DNA from: Solanum dulcamara
Taxonomy: Eukaryota > Streptophyta > Magnoliopsida > Solanales > Solanaceae
Assembly: GCF_947179165.1 (NCBI RefSeq)
Contig: NC_077247.1
Location: 15,329,501 to 15,393,500, forward strand
Direction: 5' to 3'
DNA length: 64,000 nucleotides
Shown here: one piece after another, positions 10,980 to 22,889 of the stretch
Layout: every line of letters begins with the position of its first letter
Position numbering within the stretch: the first letter of the stretch is position 1
The notes under the pieces: model-generated
Told to the model about the DNA's origin: nothing
Databases searched by the model: none
What the model saw: only the letters and a program-made list of their open reading frames with translations
Position numbers and translations under genes: made by a program

Positions 10980-11935
10980 ATTCCTTCTATTGAGTTGGTA
11001 CCCTTAGTCAATTAGTTTCCCGATGTCTTTCCCGATGACCTTCACGGTATCCCTCCCAAATGGGAAATAGATTTTGTTATTGATTTTCTTCCTGATACCC
11101 AACCTATTTCTATTCCTTCATACCAAATGGCCCCGGAGGAATTAAAGGAGTTAAAGGAACAACTAAAGGAATTGTTTGAGAAAGGATTTATAAGGCCAAG
11201 AATTTTACCATGGGGTGCTTTTGTATTGTTTGGGAGAAAAAAGGATGGGTCACTTCGGATGTTCATAGACTACCGTTAATTGAACAAAATGACCATTAAG
11301 AAAAACTATAAAATTCCTAGGATAGATGACCTATTTTACCAATTGCAAGGGGCAAGTCACTTTTCAAAGATTGATCTCCAATCCGACTATCATCAACTAA
11401 GGGTGAGGGAGTGTGACATTCCCAAGATGGCATTTTGAATAAGGTATGGTCCCTTTAATTTTTTTTGATGTCCTTTGCATTGATAAATGAGTTGGAGGTG
11501 TTTATGGTTCTAATGAATAGGGTATTTTAAACCCTACCTTGAAACTTTTGTAGTAGTCTTTACTGACGACATTTTGATTTACTCTCTGGGTGAGGAAGAA
11601 CATAAGAGTCAATTGAAAATTGTGATTCAAACCTTGAGGGATAAGCAATTTCTTTCCAAATTTAATAAGTGTGAATTTTTGTTGAAAGATGTGGCATTTA
11701 TTGGTCACATAGTGTCGGTGATGGGATCAAGGTTGACCTTAAGAAAATAGAGGTGGTAAGAAATTATCCTAGACCATTGTCTCATTAGGACATTAGGAGT
11801 TTTTTGTGTCTAGCCGGGAGTTATAGAAGATTTGTTGAAGGGTTCTGTTCCATCTCATCTCATATGAAGAAATTGACTCAGAAAAGGTAAGTATCCTATG
11901 GATGGACGAGTGTGAGAAGAGTTTCCAAACTTGAA
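10980..11935 (+). pseudogene. Ty3/gypsy reverse transcriptase remnant
   Basis: Across stops the reading gives [19 protein letters not shown], then a [16 protein letters not shown] phrase, [30 protein letters not shown] and VVVFTDDILIYS. It ends with a KVDLKKIEVVRNYPRP-like thumb phrase and GSYRRFVEGF. The YVDD-type catalytic box is present as FTDD with both Asp kept. Frameshifts near 11400-11560 and several stops inactivate it. Confidence 0.85.
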
Positions 11936-12345
11936 AGATCGACTTACCTTCTCTCCTATTTATACTCTATTAGAAGTTTTAAAGGGTTCGTGGTGTATTG
12001 TGATGCTTCAAGGGTTGGTTTGGTTTTTGTCTTGAAAGAAAATGACAAGGTTATAGCCTATGCTGCTAGGAAATTAAAGATGCACGAGCATAAATAACCG
12101 ACCCAAGATCTTGAGTTAGCAGTCGTTGTATTTATTCTATAGATTTGGAAGCATTACCTCTATGGGGTACTTGTGGATGTGTTTATACCGATCACAAGAG
12201 TATCTAATATTCATTCACATAAAAGGACCTTAATCTAAGGAAAAATGATGGCTTGAACTCCTCAAAGATTACGACATGAGTGTACATTATTATTATGGTA
12301 AGGCCAATGTGGTTGTCGATGCACTTAGTAGGGTATCTATGGGGA
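11936..12345 (+). pseudogene. Ty3/gypsy RNase H remnant
   Basis: The frame 11912-12097 carries GFVVYCDASRVGLVFVLKE and KVIAYAARKLKMHEHK. A shifted frame gives LELAVVVFIL and KHYLYGVLVDVF. Then ECTLLLW-type shifts lead to the HYYYGKANVVVDALSRV end (12276 onward). All the usual RNase H phrases are in order, but at least three frame breaks separate them. Confidence 0.8.
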
Positions 12346-12607
12346 ATGTAGCTCATGTCGATGAAGAGAAGAGGGGTTTGTTGAAGGATGTTCATTGGTT
12401 GGCTAGATTAAGGGTGAAGTTGAGTAGTTTCGATTATGGTGTTGTGTTTGTTCATAATGGGTCCAAAATGTTTTTTTGATGGTGGATGTTAAGTCAAAAT
12501 AAGACCTTGACCCGACATTGGTTCAGTTAAAGAATCTAGTGAAGGAAAAAAAGGTAGAGTTCTTTTCACAAGGTGGAGATGGGGTGCTTCTCTACTAAGG
12601 TCGGTTA
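12346..12607 (+). pseudogene. RNase H-integrase spacer and truncated integrase start
   Basis: After the RNase H end the reading continues VAHVDEEKRGLLKDVHWLAR, then VQLKNLVKEKKVEFFSQGGD and GVLLY-stop-GRLC. This corresponds to the start of chromoviral integrase just before its HHCC zinc region. It stops at 12607, where a different LTR begins, so the rest of integrase, the chromodomain and the 3' LTR of this copy are missing here. Confidence 0.75.
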
Positions 12608-14815
12608 TGTAGCACCCCCTTTGGGAGGATGCCACTTATGAAACAAAAGGTAGTTTTTTTTTAAATCACAAATAGTCAACACCATTGCGGGTCTATAAAA
12701 TATATAAAACTCGAACCAGTAGTTATTACAAAACTATTATCTTCCTTTGTGCAAAATGACAAGCCAACATATAAATGTAGTACATGCATGACTTTAGTTA
12801 AAAACACAATCCAAAATAGCGAAACTAGTCACCCTGTTCAAGTTGCACACATATAGTTTTGTTTTCACAAGCATTCAAAATTTCATACATAAGTGTCACA
12901 TGTATCATGTACAAGTCCCCCAAAATATTTACAAAAACTAGATGCATATGCAGATGTAATTTTCACAAGGGATCCAAAAATTCTACTCTAATGGCTATCT
13001 TCATACCTCATCTCGCACATTACCAATGATAGAAAATAACTATCGCTAGCATAAATCTTAGTGGTGTATAATCTTTGGACTTGGAGACATTAAATTCTTC
13101 AACTCCCTAGTTCAGCGCAGGTGGCTCAATAAGGTAAAAGTAAGACCAAGTGAACAAGTTTATCACAGTATCGAATACAAACCTTGAAGAGTTTCCAAAT
13201 CAATATCAATATTCGAAGGCTCAAGTATCAAGAAACTTATAATTCAATTCGAAAGAGTTGTCAAATAATAAATTTCAACCAATAGGTACATCATGCCTTC
13301 ACACCAATCACAATCAATATCAAGACGGACTGAAGCCCCAAAATCAAGAAGGGTCGTCACCCAATATCAAGAGAATCAAGAACCATGTTGAAAGTGGCTT
13401 TCCACTCGTACTCGAGAATGGACGAAACCCCATCGTTAAGAAAAAATGTAAATCAAAAGTCAAGATGGGAAAGATCCGAATCGAGATGCATGCCAATATC
13501 GATGATAAGTCACCATGACAAGAAGGAAAAAGTCCCAACAAGAATGTAAAATGATCCAGCAATGCATACAAGTGGGCGGTTTAGCAAAAGTTTTGCAATA
13601 CTTGAGATAATAGTCATACCATAATACAAGACAAGGAGTAAGAAAACAACCCATAAATATACTTCATGTTTCGGAAGTTAAAATATTCCAAGTTAAAGTT
13701 TATACACAAACCTTGGCGTTTTAGTATACAACAGATTCTACCACAACTCGAGGAACTCAATTCCTCTCCGCCATAGACCAACCAAAATCCACTTCGTAAA
13801 ATAGATTATTTTAGCTTGTATAAGCAAATTTAAACATTAAATACACAATCAAATATCTACTTAAGTTTAAGAGTCTTATCATATCGAAACTAAACATGAA
13901 ATTAATAAAAATCAGCCCAAACTATTCAAACCGGAATTCTGAACAGCCTATTGTCTTGTATTGTTGCTCAGTTTCAAAGGGGTAAATAGGGGAAGTAGGC
14001 TTTGTGGCCTCAATGAAAGTTATATATATATGTGTCTTAGGGTCACATAAAATTTTGAATCACCCTACATCACCTTTGTACAAAATGATATGCCTAAAAT
14101 ACCAACAGCAATCCATGTAGGATTTCCAAAACAAAATTTGGGCAGCACCTCCCCTATACTTCATCACCCTTTTTCAAGAAGATAAAATAAAAACATGGTT
14201 TTATTGCCTAAATTAAAGTTATATACCTATGAAATATATTTCCAAAACATCTTTAATCACTTGAAATGAAGCTTTACACAAGGAGTTATACTAATATTAC
14301 TAACAACAGTCCCATTCAAAAAACGAGTTTGGTAACAAGAACAAGAACCTCCTTGTTTCCCCAACTATAAATTTTATGTTGTTAAACACCGTTATTTAAC
14401 TGAAGGATACCTTAGACAATTAATTTACAGAATAAAATCGGAAGACTTACCTTGTTCTTGTTACTGTCGTTACTCTCTCTCTTGTTCACTAAATTCTCTC
14501 AAAGTCTAAGTATAATTTGCTGAAGAAAATGACCTCTTAGTCATCTTAACATGTATATATATTCTCCCTTAAAGTGTGACACATGGAATCCCCTAGGGGT
14601 GACACTTGTCCAGCCCTTAGGGAGTCACCTCATCCACGCACCCAATCCAAAGTTGTCACATGGCAGCATGGGGCCTACCCCAAGTAGGTGTGTCACCTAC
14701 TTATTTCAAGTTGGTGCTACACCTCCTTTTCCCTCTTCCGTGGGTTCATAATCTCATCTCACTTTAAGAACCTATGTAATCCTTACTACTTAAGCTCGAT
14801 GTGTACTCAAGTAGC
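12608..14815 (-). repeat. LTR, minus orientation, lacking its head
   Basis: It begins abruptly with TGTAGCACCCCC at the point where integrase is cut, which reads on the minus strand as an LTR 3' end (GGGGGTGCTACA). The last ~470 bp (14345-14815) match, inverted, the head region of the plus LTR at 15045-15535, so this is a minus-strand LTR lacking about its first 230 bases. Phrases such as GGTGCTGCCCAAATTTT near 14130 recur inverted or direct in the related LTRs. The middle part is decayed. Confidence 0.6.
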
Positions 14816-15535
14816 TGTTATACCCTGCACTTTTGTACCTTGAAACGTGTTCCTAACCTTTTTAAAAGTGGCCATGTCTATACACTTATCAAAAAACTCT
14901 AAGGAAAGGCGAATGACATACTCCACAATAAGGAAGATTGGAAATAGGGCTATAGGAATCCGAAAGGAGTTGGAGGCCAAGTAATGGGTCGTAGGACTCG
15001 ATATACTTGCGTAATCTACCAACTTGGATGTCCTATATAATTAAGCTACTTGAGTACACGTCGAGCTTAAATAGCAAAGAATACATAGGCTCTTAAAGTA
15101 AGACGAGATTACGAACCCACGAAAAGGATGCAAGCAGGTGACAAGTAGGTGACAAGTAGTTGACGCACCTACTTGGGCTAAGTAGGTGACTCACCTACTT
15201 GGGGTGGACCCCCATGCTGCCACATGGCAGCTTTAGATTGGCCGCATAATTGAGGTGGCAGCCTAGGGGGATGCCACATGTCACCTCTAGGGGGAGGACA
15301 TGTGTCACACCCAAATAAAGGATATATATGCTTAGTTTTATGACTAAGCTTTCATTTTCAACATTTTGGACTTGGAAAAGTTGAGAGAAAACTTGAGGGA
15401 GAGAAAAAAAAGTCACGACAGCCACAAGAACAAGGTAAACCCTCTAATTTAGTTCTGTGATTTAATTATTTAAGGTATCCTATGATTATATAATGGTGTT
15501 TAATTGCGTAAATTGATTTTTTGGGGCAGCAAGAT
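14345..15535. repeat. Large inverted repeat, arms 14345-14815 and 15045-15535
   Basis: The left arm read on the minus strand (GCTACTTGAGTAC..., then GAGCTTAAGTAGTAAGG, GAACCCACGG) pairs with the right arm (GCTACTTGAGTAC..., GAGCTTAAATAGCAAAG, GAACCCACG). Arms are ~470-490 bp with a 229-bp spacer. By eye the first 84 paired bases differ at about a dozen sites, with indels further out. Confidence 0.75.
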
Positions 15536-15815
15536 AGGTCGACGAACAACCCATCAGTTTTCAGAGCATTAAGGAGCTTTCAAGGGAGATTCTCTCCTCG
15601 CACGTTTGGGCAAGTATTTAAGCATGTTATGGGTGTGTAAACATGAGTTGAAGATGTGAAAATATGGACGTTATGAATGAAGGAAGTTGTAGGTTATGTA
15701 GGGACTATTTTGACTATTCTAGTGGCTTAAAATATAACTAGTGTCGGTTGTTATTGTAGTGTTGTATTGGGAATTTTTTTGTGGTGTTGAAGTACTGGAA
15801 ACTTGTCTAAATATG
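14816..15815 (+). repeat. LTR head (+), E-A-related family
   Basis: TGTTATACCCTGCACTTTTG begins here and closely matches the LTR start of the complete element (inverted at 38472: TGTTACACCCCGCAC). Further shared phrases are CTTGAAACGTGTTCCTA and GGAGGCCAAG. It runs about 1 kb and stops where an opposite-strand LTR terminus (TGTCATGACCC) begins at 15816. Confidence 0.7.
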
Positions 15816-16313
15816 TGTCATGACCCAACCCCGTAGGCCGCGACTGGGGTCCGACCTGGATCTCCTTATGCTATCTATCAGCTACCCTTAAGTTGAACCG
15901 TGTGTGATGTGATACCATGCACGAACCTGAATGGGTCAAAAACTTTTTTTCATAAACCTATAGCCTCATTCACCTGTATCATTACAGGACAGGGCAAGCG
16001 AGCTGATGAGGCTGCCATACCACAAAAACATTTGCAATATGTCGTATGAGCGCAACTGAAACAAACTTACAAATAACACACATACACATGTCTACAAACC
16101 TCTAAGAGTAATAACTGTATCATATGGCGGGACAAGGCCCCCGCCGTACCCCTGAATAGATAAACATATACATCAATGACCAACATCAATAGTAAGGCTC
16201 CAGAACAGCAAAGCACGTCCAACATAGCTGAGTGGAAACCCTAAGCTAGCGGATCTCCAACAAGAACATCTGTACCTGTGGGCATGAAATGCATCCCCCC
16301 AAGAAAAGGGGGG

Positions 16314-16334
16314 TCAGTACGATATATGTACTGA
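16314..16334. other. Conserved GTAC hairpin in LTR
   Basis: TCAGTAC, 7-nt loop, GTACTGA: a perfect 7-bp stem in the minus LTR at 15816-18828, directly after a CCCCCC...GGGGGG stem. Confidence 0.8.
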
Positions 16335-16539
16335 GTATGTAAAGAATAACACATCATAACTGAGACCATAACTAAAATAGGGATGCAAGGGACAAGTATA
16401 ACAATTAACAAAATTACTGTACCGGTACTTTAGGACACATAATCCTTTACATCATCATATACAGTGCTTGACCCTCTAGTGAACTCGGTGTTATAATCAT
16501 TTTTTCATATTCACATATCATCGTATCATTATGCATTTC

Positions 16540-16615
16540 ATTTCATCATATCATCATATACGGTATCATATCATCGTATACGGTATCATATCATTGTACA
16601 CGGTATAATCTTATC
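16540..16615. repeat. Short tandem repeat within LTR
   Basis: Three to four copies of a ~22-24 bp unit of the type TATCATATCATCGTATACGG, in the minus LTR. Confidence 0.6.
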
Positions 16616-17234
16616 ATGTGTGTCATCATATTACACCCAGTTCACTATGGGGCTCGGGGTCACAATGTATCACTCTAATCTCATATGCATGCCTACATAA
16701 AGTATCCGTCCCTTTAGTTAGGGACTCGGTGAATGGAGTGGTGTACGTCTATAGTGTACCATCATAATATACATACCGTACCCGGCCCTCTAAGGAGGGA
16801 CTCGGTGTTCCTTCCTTATTTCGCCACATATACTATCATATTACAGCCGACCCGAGACTCGATGAATAATCGTATTGTCATAACATATAACATATATCAC
16901 ACCTTACGTACGGTATCGTCTCCTCGTGCATGGAACTATACACATCTGACCCGGGATACAGTGAAAGAAGTAGTAAAACTGTGCACGATAACATTCCCGG
17001 CCCATCGTGGGACTCGAGGAATGATGGGTTACAGTGTACACGAGTAGAGTAGTGAGAAACCATATGCAACTAAGTCATTATCTCAGACTCAATGAAGAAG
17101 TCAAGTGAACCATCACTTGAAGACTAGGGGAGTAATTATCCGAGGTATCCCTTTAGATGTCATTAGGGCTTACATCAGTTGGGTCTTTAGGAATCATAGA
17201 AATGCATCAAGACAATGCCACACATCTTATGCAA

Positions 17235-17312
17235 TGAGAAACATGGTTTATGCCATCAGAGACACAGTTATGTAATTAGAGACACAGTTATGCAATCAGA
17301 GACATTGATCAT
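17235..17312. repeat. Short tandem repeat within LTR
   Basis: About four copies of a ~20 bp unit like CAGAGACACAGTTATGCAAT, locally expanded in this LTR copy. Confidence 0.6.
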
Positions 17313-18910
17313 TTCAGAGACTTTAAAAAGAGGAGCTGGTACCTCCACTTACTACTCATTATATATCAGTCTCGAGAATAGTAGTTTGATTACTTTCAGA
17401 CTCTTAATGTTCAGAAGTGACCACAAGTCACAAGTTACCCTCAGATCTCATAAATGGAATTACCTCTAAACCCATATCATATATCATTTTACTTAAAATT
17501 AAGTCATTCCAAAGGAAAGAAGAAATAGGCTTTACATGTACTAGTTTTCATCATATAGAAGACTTAAAGGCAATGACTCAGCTATTGCAGAAATTCTAAT
17601 ATCAAGAAGTAAATGAGAGTCTCGACTCATACTCAGGGCTTTACGAATGGATTGAATCCCAAATATCATATAAATATCATTTATAACTTATATCTAAGAC
17701 ATGCCAAAAGAAAAGAAGAATAGCTCTACATACTTATTCCAAAAACACACCAAAAGAAAGCTTCACGTACCTTGTCTGAGTTATTCCTTATCCTGTTCGC
17801 TTCGTCGTCCTTTGAACCTATACAACATAAAAGTAATATAAATATCAACCATTATTAACTTTCTATCATCTTAGGTTACACCTTAGCATCAATGGAATCT
17901 ATTTCTTTAGTTGTTTCCTCGACTAGTTCTTTAGTTTGTTAAGGCGTTAACGAAAATTGGGCAGCACCTCACCTATCATGTGCCCTATCTGAATTTCCAA
18001 TTAGGTCCCTAAGACCTACAGCAAACCAAAAACAACAACCTGAAGCAATTCACACCAACAATATACAACATAAACTCCAAACGACTTATTCAAAAATACG
18101 GTATCACAATAGGGCGTCTAGCCTTTATTTTGTAACACCTTTAATTATACGCCACGAGGGGTCATGTGGCTTCTACCAGAAGCACCCTAACCCACATTAG
18201 AACATATTTAGTCCCTGAAACAATGCATCACACCCCTGCAGCAGCAACTTACAAGAACAATGCCTCAATTCAACGACAATTCACTTCTAGCGACTTCAAT
18301 TTAGTTTATTCCAAACGCCAAACTTTTCAAACCTTTTCCCCAACTTCCAGAATCCCCTAAGGCGTGTAATACACCGTAATGTAACATAATAAACTTCAAC
18401 TTAGAGGGAAAGACCTTACCTTACCCGAAATTAGCTAAAACTAGCTAAAACTTGCTTCGAAAATCTTTTGCCGTACTAAAATGGAGCGGACTATTTTTGA
18501 CACTTCTTCGCTGCCCCAAATTATGATTTTAAGCTATTACACATCGTTATATAACCGTGGGATATCATAAATAATTAATTCATGGAACGAAAGTCGGAGA
18601 CTCACCTCCGAAGGCCAAACCCGTAGCTCCCTCCTCTTGTTCCTAGAATTGTTCCTTTAAATTTTCTCTTGTTTGTTCCAAGTGTAAAGCTGAATTTATG
18701 GTTCCGTAGACATCGTATGATATATATGTACATCTCCATGTGATCGAGGAACACCGTAGATAATTAATTCATGGGGAAAAATTGGAGGACTTACCCTTTT
18801 TTTTCCTTAGTTGTCGTAGGTCTCCTGTATATGGTTACACTCTAGTTGATTCGTGTATACTGTAATATATTTTTCGATGAGTCCTAAGCCAGCTATAATA
18901 TAATAATTAT

Positions 18911-19161
18911 TATATGATATGTAGATCAGACCAAACTTTCCTCGGCATTACTATATGATATGTGGATCGGACCGAACGTTCCTTGGTATTACTATATGAT
19001 ATGTGGATCAGAATGAACGTTCCTTGGTATTACTACATGATACGTAGATCGGACTGAATGTTCCTCAGCATTACTATATGATACGTGGATCAGACCAAAC
19101 ATTCCTCCATATTATTATATGATGTACGAATCAGGTCGTATGTTTCTCGGTATGTACTTAC
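18911..19161 (+). repeat. 41-bp tandem repeat, six copies
   Basis: The unit starts TATATGATATGTGGATCGGA, and starts fall at 18911, 18952, 18993, 19034, 19075 and 19116, exactly 41 bp apart. A seventh degraded unit begins near 19162. Units differ by a few substitutions but no indels. Confidence 0.9.
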
Positions 19162-19726
19162 TATATACATGGATCGGGCTATAAGTTCTATAGAGGTAAT
19201 AATATATATGTTCATATGATGAAAGAATGATATAGATGGTGCAACGAGTCCCCAAAATAGGCTGGGCACAATACGAGATGGTAATATATATGACTTTTTT
19301 TATACGATGCGGGTAGGGTATATAGTGATATAAGGAAGAAACACCGAGTCCCTTAGTAGAAGGCCGGGTATGGTATGTATATATATGATGCAGGTATGTT
19401 ATAGATGTATCCTACTCTCTTTACCGAGTCCCTTACTAAAAGGCCGGATATCATAGGTAGGCTTGCATGTGCAAATATAGTGATACATTTGTGACAACGA
19501 ACCTATAATGGGCTGGATATGTTATGAAATATATGTATGATGAGGTTATTCTGTGTATGATGACATGGTGAAGTGATATATATGATGAAAAGAGATGAAG
19601 ATATGATATTATGATGAAAATGATTTTACTGCATAAAATGCAGGTACGGTAATGGATTAAATGTTATACTTGCCCCTGCATCCCTACGCCAATTGTAATT
19701 TCCTTATGATTTCTTGCTTTACATAC

Positions 19727-19747
19727 TCAGTACATATGTCGTACTGA
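19727..19747. other. Conserved GTAC hairpin in LTR
   Basis: TCAGTAC-ATATGTC-GTACTGA, perfect stem, in the plus LTR tail at 18829-20167. Confidence 0.8.
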
Positions 19748-20167
19748 CCCCCCTTTCTCGAGGAGGGTTGTGTTCATGCCCGCAGGTACAGATACACACT
19801 TTGGGGATCCATCGGTGTAGGAGTTCCACTCAGTAGTTCAGAAGCGCCTATTTATGTAGGAGCCTAGTTTTGGTATTAACCCTCGATGTATATATTTATT
19901 TATTCACGGGTACGGTGGGGGCCCTATCTTGCCTTATATTACTATTCTTACTCTTAGAGGTCTTTAGAGATGTATGTGGGTTGTGTATGGGTTGTATATG
20001 CATGTATGTATAGTGGTGCCTATGATAAGTCTCTCTAGCTTATATGATATCCTTCCTGTTGATGTACTATAACTTAAACAGGGGACAAATTTACTTACAG
20101 ATAGTAGGGATATACGTGAGTGCCTAGTTCGTGCACCCATCACGACCTACGGGGTTGGGTCATGACA

Positions 20168-20835
20168 GATGTGTCTTTACTTGTGTATGAGCATACCCGT
20201 TAGGTTTATAGGAGCACGATGGATTTAGTTAGATTCTTTCTCTTTGTTTGTTAGTACGCTCTTGTACATACCTACATTTACTTTTTTCCCTGTCTTTGGT
20301 TGTGATCTTTTACTCTTATTTCAGTTTACCTTTACTTATTTTTCTCAGTCGCCCTATGATGCCTACTTGGTACCTATTGTTTAGGTACTCATACTACACT
20401 CTGCATCTATTTTCATAATGCAAGTATGAGTACTAACTACAGGCATTGATTCGAGCCAGCTGCGGCCGTGATAGGAGGTGAGCGTGAGCTCATTGCATTC
20501 TAGATTTAATCGTCTCCCTCTGTATATATACATTTTGTCAGTCTTTTGCTTTTTGAGATATCTTTGTTTCCGTGTACTACTTTTAGGACTTGTACTCTTT
20601 TACTTGTAGCTTGGTACATGTGACTTCCAGGTTCTAGAAGGGATCTTTTTAGTTTGTATATATTAAGTTGCTTCTGCCTGTTCATGTATGCTCCTGTAGT
20701 TTATTTATATTTTTAGATTAAACTGCTAGTCTTCTACCTGACATCCTATTACTTGCAGTTTTGAGATATAGGTTGGCTTGTCTATCGGTGGGTCATAGTA
20801 GGCACTATCATGACCTGAGAAATCGGGTCATGACA
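20168..20835 (+). repeat. 5' LTR (5'-truncated) of gag-only element E-B
   Basis: It matches 23340-24011 in order: TAGTTAGATTCTTTCTCTTT, CAGTCGCCCTATGAT, GTACTCATACTACACTCTGC, GGGACTTGTACTCTTTTACT and GGTTGGCTTG. It ends TCGGGTCATGACA at 20835, followed by a primer-site remnant. The left edge directly abuts the end of another LTR, so its first ~100 bp are missing. Confidence 0.75.
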
Positions 20836-20857
20836 AGTTAGTATTAGAGTCAGGTTC
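20836..20857 (+). other. Degenerate primer binding site
   Basis: AGTTAGTATTAGAGTCAGG follows the LTR end and resembles the tRNA-Met site TTGGTATCAGAGCCAGG with a few transitions. Confidence 0.65.
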
Positions 20858-21029
20858 ACCTGTCTTACTTATACAAAGATAACATCTAGTAGATTCCTGC
20901 AGATCAGCGTGGAGACGTATGTGATTTATCCTTGGGAATCTACAAAATGTCTTTAGGAATGTGTCTCTTTTGTATCACTGTCGTGCATTATATGTATTAT
21001 TGGTTTTTGTAAATCTCACTTGTTCTAGT

Positions 21030-22245
21030 CTTTTACAGGATTTCTTACAGGCACGCTGGAGGTAGGGGCCAACTTTAGAGTCATGCCAGGGCTGTAGCAT
21101 CAACTTAGGATCAAGAGGATACTCCGAACCTGATGGTGGAACCACCAGTAGCTCTTATATATCAGTAGCCGATGGACTCGGGACCAGCCCAACTACCACC
21201 CGAGCCAGCCGCATCTCTAGACTTACAGGCAATGTTTGCCTAAATTTTTTCTGCCATTGGGGGTATGCAGTAGGCCTTAGCTCCCATCGCTCTAGTTTCA
21301 CGGGACCAGCCTGTACCAGTGGCACAAGTTGTTCTGCAGCCACCGGCACCTGCAACTCAGCCTGATGATTTGGAGGGAGTCATGCTACTCTGGGAGTATA
21401 AGATGCTTGGTGTATTCCTGAGACTATCACCACTGAGATTTTCTGGGGCTATGGGTGATGATGCCCATGAGTTTTTTCTTACATACCGAGATAGGATGTA
21501 GAGCTTGGGTCTAATAGAATCGAGAGGAGCTAACTTTACTCTTATTAGTTAGACGGTCCCGTATGGTAGTGGTGGCATACATATTTGGAGACTAGGCCAG
21601 TTGGGTCCCCTCTTGTGATGTGAACTGAGTTTTTAGAGGCCTTCTTAGCAAGGTTTATTCGCAAGAGTATCAAAGATCAGCTCTGAGATTAATTTTTATG
21701 GATGGAGTAGGTCTCCTTGAAAGTATCAAAGTACGAGGCCCGATTTCGCAATCTCTCCAAGCATGCTTCCATGATCTTACCCATAGAGAAGGAGAGAGTT
21801 CAATGCTTCATCAAAGGATTGAGGCTTCAGTTATAAATAGAGACTCAGTCCTTAGTCTCTGCAAGTCGCTCATTTCTGGAGGTGGTAGACCATGTCCGCA
21901 TTCTCGAACAGCTCTGTTGTGTGGCCCAAAGGGCAGCGATAAGATATCTAGACAGGAGGATAGCCATGATGGATGCCATTTTAAACCCTAGGATTCGTAT
22001 GATAGATCTCCTCATAAAGTTCAGTCTGGCCAGTCCAGTCTCCCATTCCATGCCGCTCTTCAAACTTCAGTGGGGGATCAACACCATCAGGTTTACTCTA
22101 GTGCCAGTCCGAGTAGGGCTAAGGTGGTTTGCAGATAGGTTCTTCTGATTGAGGTGGCTGACCTCCAACTTTCAGTCGATATTTTCAGGGTTTCTATGAG
22201 TATGGGGAGCTAGATCATTGGTTGCATTAACATTGTGATTCTATT
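21030..22245 (+). pseudogene. Ty3/gypsy gag remnant of element E-B
   Basis: Across stops the reading gives a Pro/Ala/Gln-rich N-terminus (VAQVVLQPPAPATQPDD), then MLGVFLRLSPLRFSGAMGDD and AHEFFLTYRDRM-stop-SLGLIESRGANFT, typical of plant Ty3 gag (LxxFLRLxPPxFSG). A Gln/Ser-rich tail follows around 22010-22110. At 22187-22240 the zinc knuckle position reads GFYEYGELDHWLH, where the cysteines of CYECGE...C are replaced. No protease or RT follows. Confidence 0.75.
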
Positions 22246-22889
22246 ATTGATAGTGTAGCAGTATTTGGAGGCCTCTCGAAAGGGAAAAACTCTAGTTTTG
22301 TGAGCTGGAGCCTGTGTAGCAGTACGGTTTTCTCCTCATTATTTAGGGCATTTTTAGGCAATTGTATATTGAATTATATGCATTTGGAGATGTTTGGGTG
22401 TCAAGCATGCTAAATTCCAAGATTCCATGCCCTATGTGTTATTTTTGGGAAATTATTAGACTTTGTACGTATGACTCCTATTAATGTGAATCATCCATGC
22501 CTTGTGGTGAATTTCATGCATGTGGTATGAAGCATGTTGAGCCTTAGTCTAGGCTTAGACTAGTGATTGACTTAGACTTGCACTTGTTTGGTGCCATTGG
22601 GCCTTAGAACTTCTCCGACGTCATTTCGGACGGTTAGCTCCTAATAGACTAATATAGCAGACTTGAGTATGATAGTCTGAGCCTTATCTAGGCAGTAACA
22701 TAGTTTTTGACCTTACCTCCATAATGCCTTATTCTTCTATCGATCCTATATCACTTGGTTCTTGATTCTAGGGAGTTTTCTCAATGATTTGGTTTATATT
22801 TGGTTTGGGCTGTAATAGTGCATTAATGACACTCAATTTGGAGGTACTCCCCATGACTCATGGTTGGTCACTGATTCTAATTTGGTTCA
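22246..22889 (+). other. Non-coding internal region of E-B
   Basis: Between the gag remnant and the ~55-bp repeat. I saw no protease, RT or other recognisable domain. Confidence 0.45.

Larger units (their letters stand above)
15816..18828 (-). repeat. LTR, minus orientation, E-A-related family, head truncated
   Basis: It begins TGTCATGACCCAACCCCGTA, the same 3' terminus as the LTRs of the complete element at 28391 and 35625. It follows their order: GTACCTG-GGGCATGAA, CCCC...GGGG plus the GTAC hairpin (16314-16334), GAGTAGAGTAG(T), CTTACCTTACCC, TAATTAATTCATGG. A second TAATTAATTCATGG block at about 18755 suggests a partial internal duplication. The terminal head is missing. ATATG occurs just before it (15811-15815) and at 18829-18833, a candidate target duplication. 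Confidence 0.65.
15816..20167. repeat. Second inverted repeat, arms about 15816-17000 and 19190-20167
   Basis: Two LTR 3' halves face each other tail-outward. The outermost 22 bases of both arms read TGTCATGACCCAACCCCGTAGG on inward-directed strands, and conserved blocks pair in order across ~1 kb. Identity is lower than in the first inverted repeat (perhaps three quarters by eye). Confidence 0.65.
18829..20167 (+). repeat. LTR 3' part (+), E-A-related family
   Basis: It ends GGGTTGGGTCATGACA at 20167, the LTR terminus of this family. Read on the minus strand it matches 15816 to about 17000 in order (GTACCCG, CTGAGTGG, GTACCTGCGGGCATGAA, the GTAC hairpin, CCGGCC...GGGACTCGGTG). It carries a 41-bp tandem repeat near its left end. 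It could be the other half of the plus LTR whose head is at 14816-15815. Confidence 0.65.

Noticed and set aside
12603..12607. Target duplication for the LTR beginning at 12608
   Set aside because: The other end of this LTR is missing, so no partner can be tested.
18911..19161. CRISPR-like array
   Set aside because: Units are contiguous 41-bp repeats without unique spacers, and the DNA is a plant LTR.
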